Assembly (NCBI GenBank): GCA_963737555.1
Contig: CAVTTB010000009.1
Location: 62,001 to 126,000, forward strand
Length of the DNA: 64,000 nt
Direction of reading: 5' to 3'
Source of the DNA: JAHJQQ01 sp963737555
Lineage (GTDB): Bacteria > Pseudomonadota > Gammaproteobacteria > Thiohalobacterales > Thiohalobacteraceae
The position numbers were made by a program, and so were the translations under genes. Below, piece by piece: positions 62,519 through 64,000 of this stretch (positions are counted from its first letter, which is position 1; each line of letters begins with the position of its first letter). A model generated the notes under the pieces. The model was not told where the DNA came from. It saw nothing but the letters and a program-made list of their open reading frames with translations, and did not search any database.

Positions 62519-64000
62519 ATGAGTTTTGACCCCAATGACGATATCCTCCAGGACTTCCTGGTCGAAGCCGGCGAACTGCTGGAGCATCTCAACGAACAAC
62601 TGGTTGAGCTGGAGCAGCGGCCGCAGGATGCCAATCTGCTGAATGCGGTGTTCCGCAGTTTTCACACCGTCAAAGGCGGCGCCAGTTTTCTCAGCCTGAC
62701 GCATCTCGTCGAAGTCTGTCATCGTGCGGAAGACGTATTCAACGTCTTGCGTAACGGCGAACGGGTCATTGACGCAGGGCTGATGGATGCGATCCTGCGC
62801 GTGGTGGATGTCGTCAACAGCATGTTTGCCGAGATTCATTCCGGCAAGGAACCGAGTCCATCCGATCCGGCGCTGTTGGAAGAATTGCTCGGCTATACCG
62901 CGCCCGCTGGCGCTGCACCGGTGGCCGCGGTTGCCGCACCGACCGCGACGTCCAATGCCGCGGCGTCCAGTGATGATGTAACCGATGCGGAATTCGAGCA
63001 GATGCTCGCCGCGGCCAATGCCGCGAAGGCAACACCCGCGCCCGCCGCCGCTGTCAAACCAGTGCCTAAGGTCGGCGGCGACGAAATGAGCGACGACGAT
63101 TTCGAAGCCTTGCTCGATCAACTGCACGGCGGCGGTAGTCCGAAGCCTGCGACAGCGCCCGCACCGGCGGCACCTGCCAGCACTTCGGCGGACGGTGGCG
63201 ACGGTATATCCGACGACGAATTCGAAGATCTGCTCGATCAAATTCAAGGCAAGGCCAAGACGGAAGCGGGTAAACCGGCCGCTCGCCGCGCCACCCGCAG
63301 GCGGTCGCCAAGCCTGCACCGGCACCGGCACCCACTCGCGGCCGCGGCTGCGTCGGCTGCGTCTGGAGCAGGGGCGGCACCGCCGGCCGCAGCGGCTGAA
63401 ACCACCGTGCGCGTCGATACCAAACGTCTCGACGACATTATGAATCTGGTGGGTGAGTTGGTGTTGGTGCGCAATCGTTTGGGGACACTCAAAGCGAGCA
63501 TGGGCGAAGGCGATGTCGCCAAGGCCGTGGCCAATCTCGATGTCGTGACCGCCGATCTGCAAATGGCGGTGATGAAGACGCGCATGCAGCCGATCAAGAA
63601 AGTCTTTGGTCGTTTCCCGCGCGTGGTGCGCGATCTGGCGCGCGCGCTCAACAAGGAAGTCAATCTGGAGATGCAGGGCGAAGAGACCGATCTCGACAAG
63701 AATCTGGTCGAGGCGCTGGCCGATCCGTTGGTGCATCTGGTGCGCAATGCCGTCGATCACGGCATCGAAAGTCCGGAGGAACGCGTAGCGGCCGGCAAAT
63801 CGCGCGTCGGCACCGTGATTCTGGCCGCCGAGCAGGAAGGCGATCACATCCTGTTGTCCATCGAGGACGATGGCAAGGGCATGGACCCGGAAGTGCTGCG
63901 GCGCAAGGCGGTCGAGAAAGGCATCATGGATGAAGAGAGTGCCGCGCGTCTGAATGAGATTGAATGCTACAACTTGATTTTCCATGCCGGATTTTCCACC
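62519..64000 (+). CDS. cheA: Chemotaxis histidine kinase CheA (3' truncated by window edge)
   Basis: The first 494 residues of CheA. The P1 Hpt domain has the phosphorylated His in 'AVFRSFHTVKGGASFLSLTH'. A long linker carries three similar acidic motifs ('DAEFEQMLAA', 'DDDFEALLDQLHG', 'DDEFEDLLDQIQG'). The P3 dimerisation domain starts 'TVRVDTKRLDDIMNLVGELV', and the ATPase N-box is 'DPLVHLVRNAVDHGIE'. In the linker, 63290-63335 reads better one frame over ('PQAVAKPAPAPAPT'), so two compensating single-base errors are likely there. The final 'ECYNLIFHAGFST' runs off the window. Confidence 0.95.
   Translation, partial: MSFDPNDDILQDFLVEAGELLEHLNEQLVELEQRPQDANLLNAVFRSFHTVKGGASFLSLTHLVEVCHRAEDVFNVLRNGERVIDAGLMDAILRVVDVVNSMFAEIHSGKEPSPSDPALLEELLGYTAPAGAAPVAAVAAPTATSNAAASSDDVTDAEFEQMLAAANAAKATPAPAAAVKPVPKVGGDEMSDDDFEALLDQLHGGGSPKPATAPAPAAPASTSADGGDGISDDEFEDLLDQIQGKAKTEAGKPAARRATRRRSPSLHRHRHPLAAAAASAASGAGAAPPAAAAETTVRVDTKRLDDIMNLVGELVLVRNRLGTLKASMGEGDVAKAVANLDVVTADLQMAVMKTRMQPIKKVFGRFPRVVRDLARALNKEVNLEMQGEETDLDKNLVEALADPLVHLVRNAVDHGIESPEERVAAGKSRVGTVILAAEQEGDHILLSIEDDGKGMDPEVLRRKAVEKGIMDEESAARLNEIECYNLIFHAGFST

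Noticed and set aside
62492..63985. 497-codon minus-strand open frame opposite cheA
   Set aside because: Composition is an antisense artefact of the Ala/Pro-rich cheA linker; cheA motifs are clear on the plus strand.
1..64000. CRISPR arrays, tRNA or rRNA genes, integrases or transposases
   Set aside because: No regularly spaced repeats, no cloverleaf-like sequences ending in CCA, and no recombinase or transposase motifs were seen in any frame.

Overview
The window comes from a gammaproteobacterium of moderately high GC. The flagellar gene order (fliC-flaG-fliD-fliS-fliT, fleQ, fleSR, fliEFGHIJ, fliK...flhB, flhA-flhF-fleN-fliA-cheYZA), the FleQ/FleSR regulators and a series of sigma-54 promoters match the Pseudomonas/Vibrio type of flagellar hierarchy. 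DsrE-like proteins, a TauE/SafE exporter, rhodanese domains and multihaem cytochromes c suggest a sulfur- or metal-metabolising chemotroph. I cannot name the genus.

Layout. (1) 1-6 kb: the end of a radical SAM/SPASM protein, two sulfotransferase-related proteins (one fused to a glycosyltransferase) and, convergently, a fused Maf-like/CgeB-like glycosyltransferase. (2) 6-15.7 kb, minus strand: a nine-step legionaminic/sialic-type nonulosonate operon (maf, legB, legC, neuC/legG, neuB/legI, neuD, neuA/legF, ptmE-like, glycosyltransferase), apparently headed by a sigma-54 promoter. It supplies and attaches a nonulosonic acid to flagellin. (3) 15.9-19.5 kb: a short flagellin with a near-consensus sigma-28 promoter, then flaG, fliD, fliS, fliT. 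(4) 19.9-39.3 kb: fleQ, fleS, fleR and the export/basal-body operons, with sigma-54 promoters before fliD, fleS, fliE, fliK, a globin-GGDEF-EAL gene and fliL. (5) 39.3-56.1 kb: a 17-kb accessory block between flhB and flhA. It holds an ArsR-rhodanese regulator with a clear palindromic operator, a sterol-desaturase-like protein, a VTT-rhodanese membrane protein, TauE, a cysteine desulfurase, two DsrE proteins, a class II amidotransferase, a membrane Fe-S/GltD-like fusion, three multihaem cytochromes (2, 8 and 5 haems), a hydrolase, a methyltransferase, and a radical SAM plus two-transferase set resembling arsenosugar biosynthesis. (6) 56.1-64 kb: flhA, flhF, fleN, fliA, cheY, cheZ and the start of cheA.

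At least twenty otherwise intact genes carry single-base frameshifts, mostly +1 and often in short homopolymers. This points to residual sequencing error rather than mass gene decay. I therefore give full reconstructed spans and mark the shift points. Small repeats (a two-hairpin element present twice, and two MITE-like inverted repeats) occur in and around the accessory regions.
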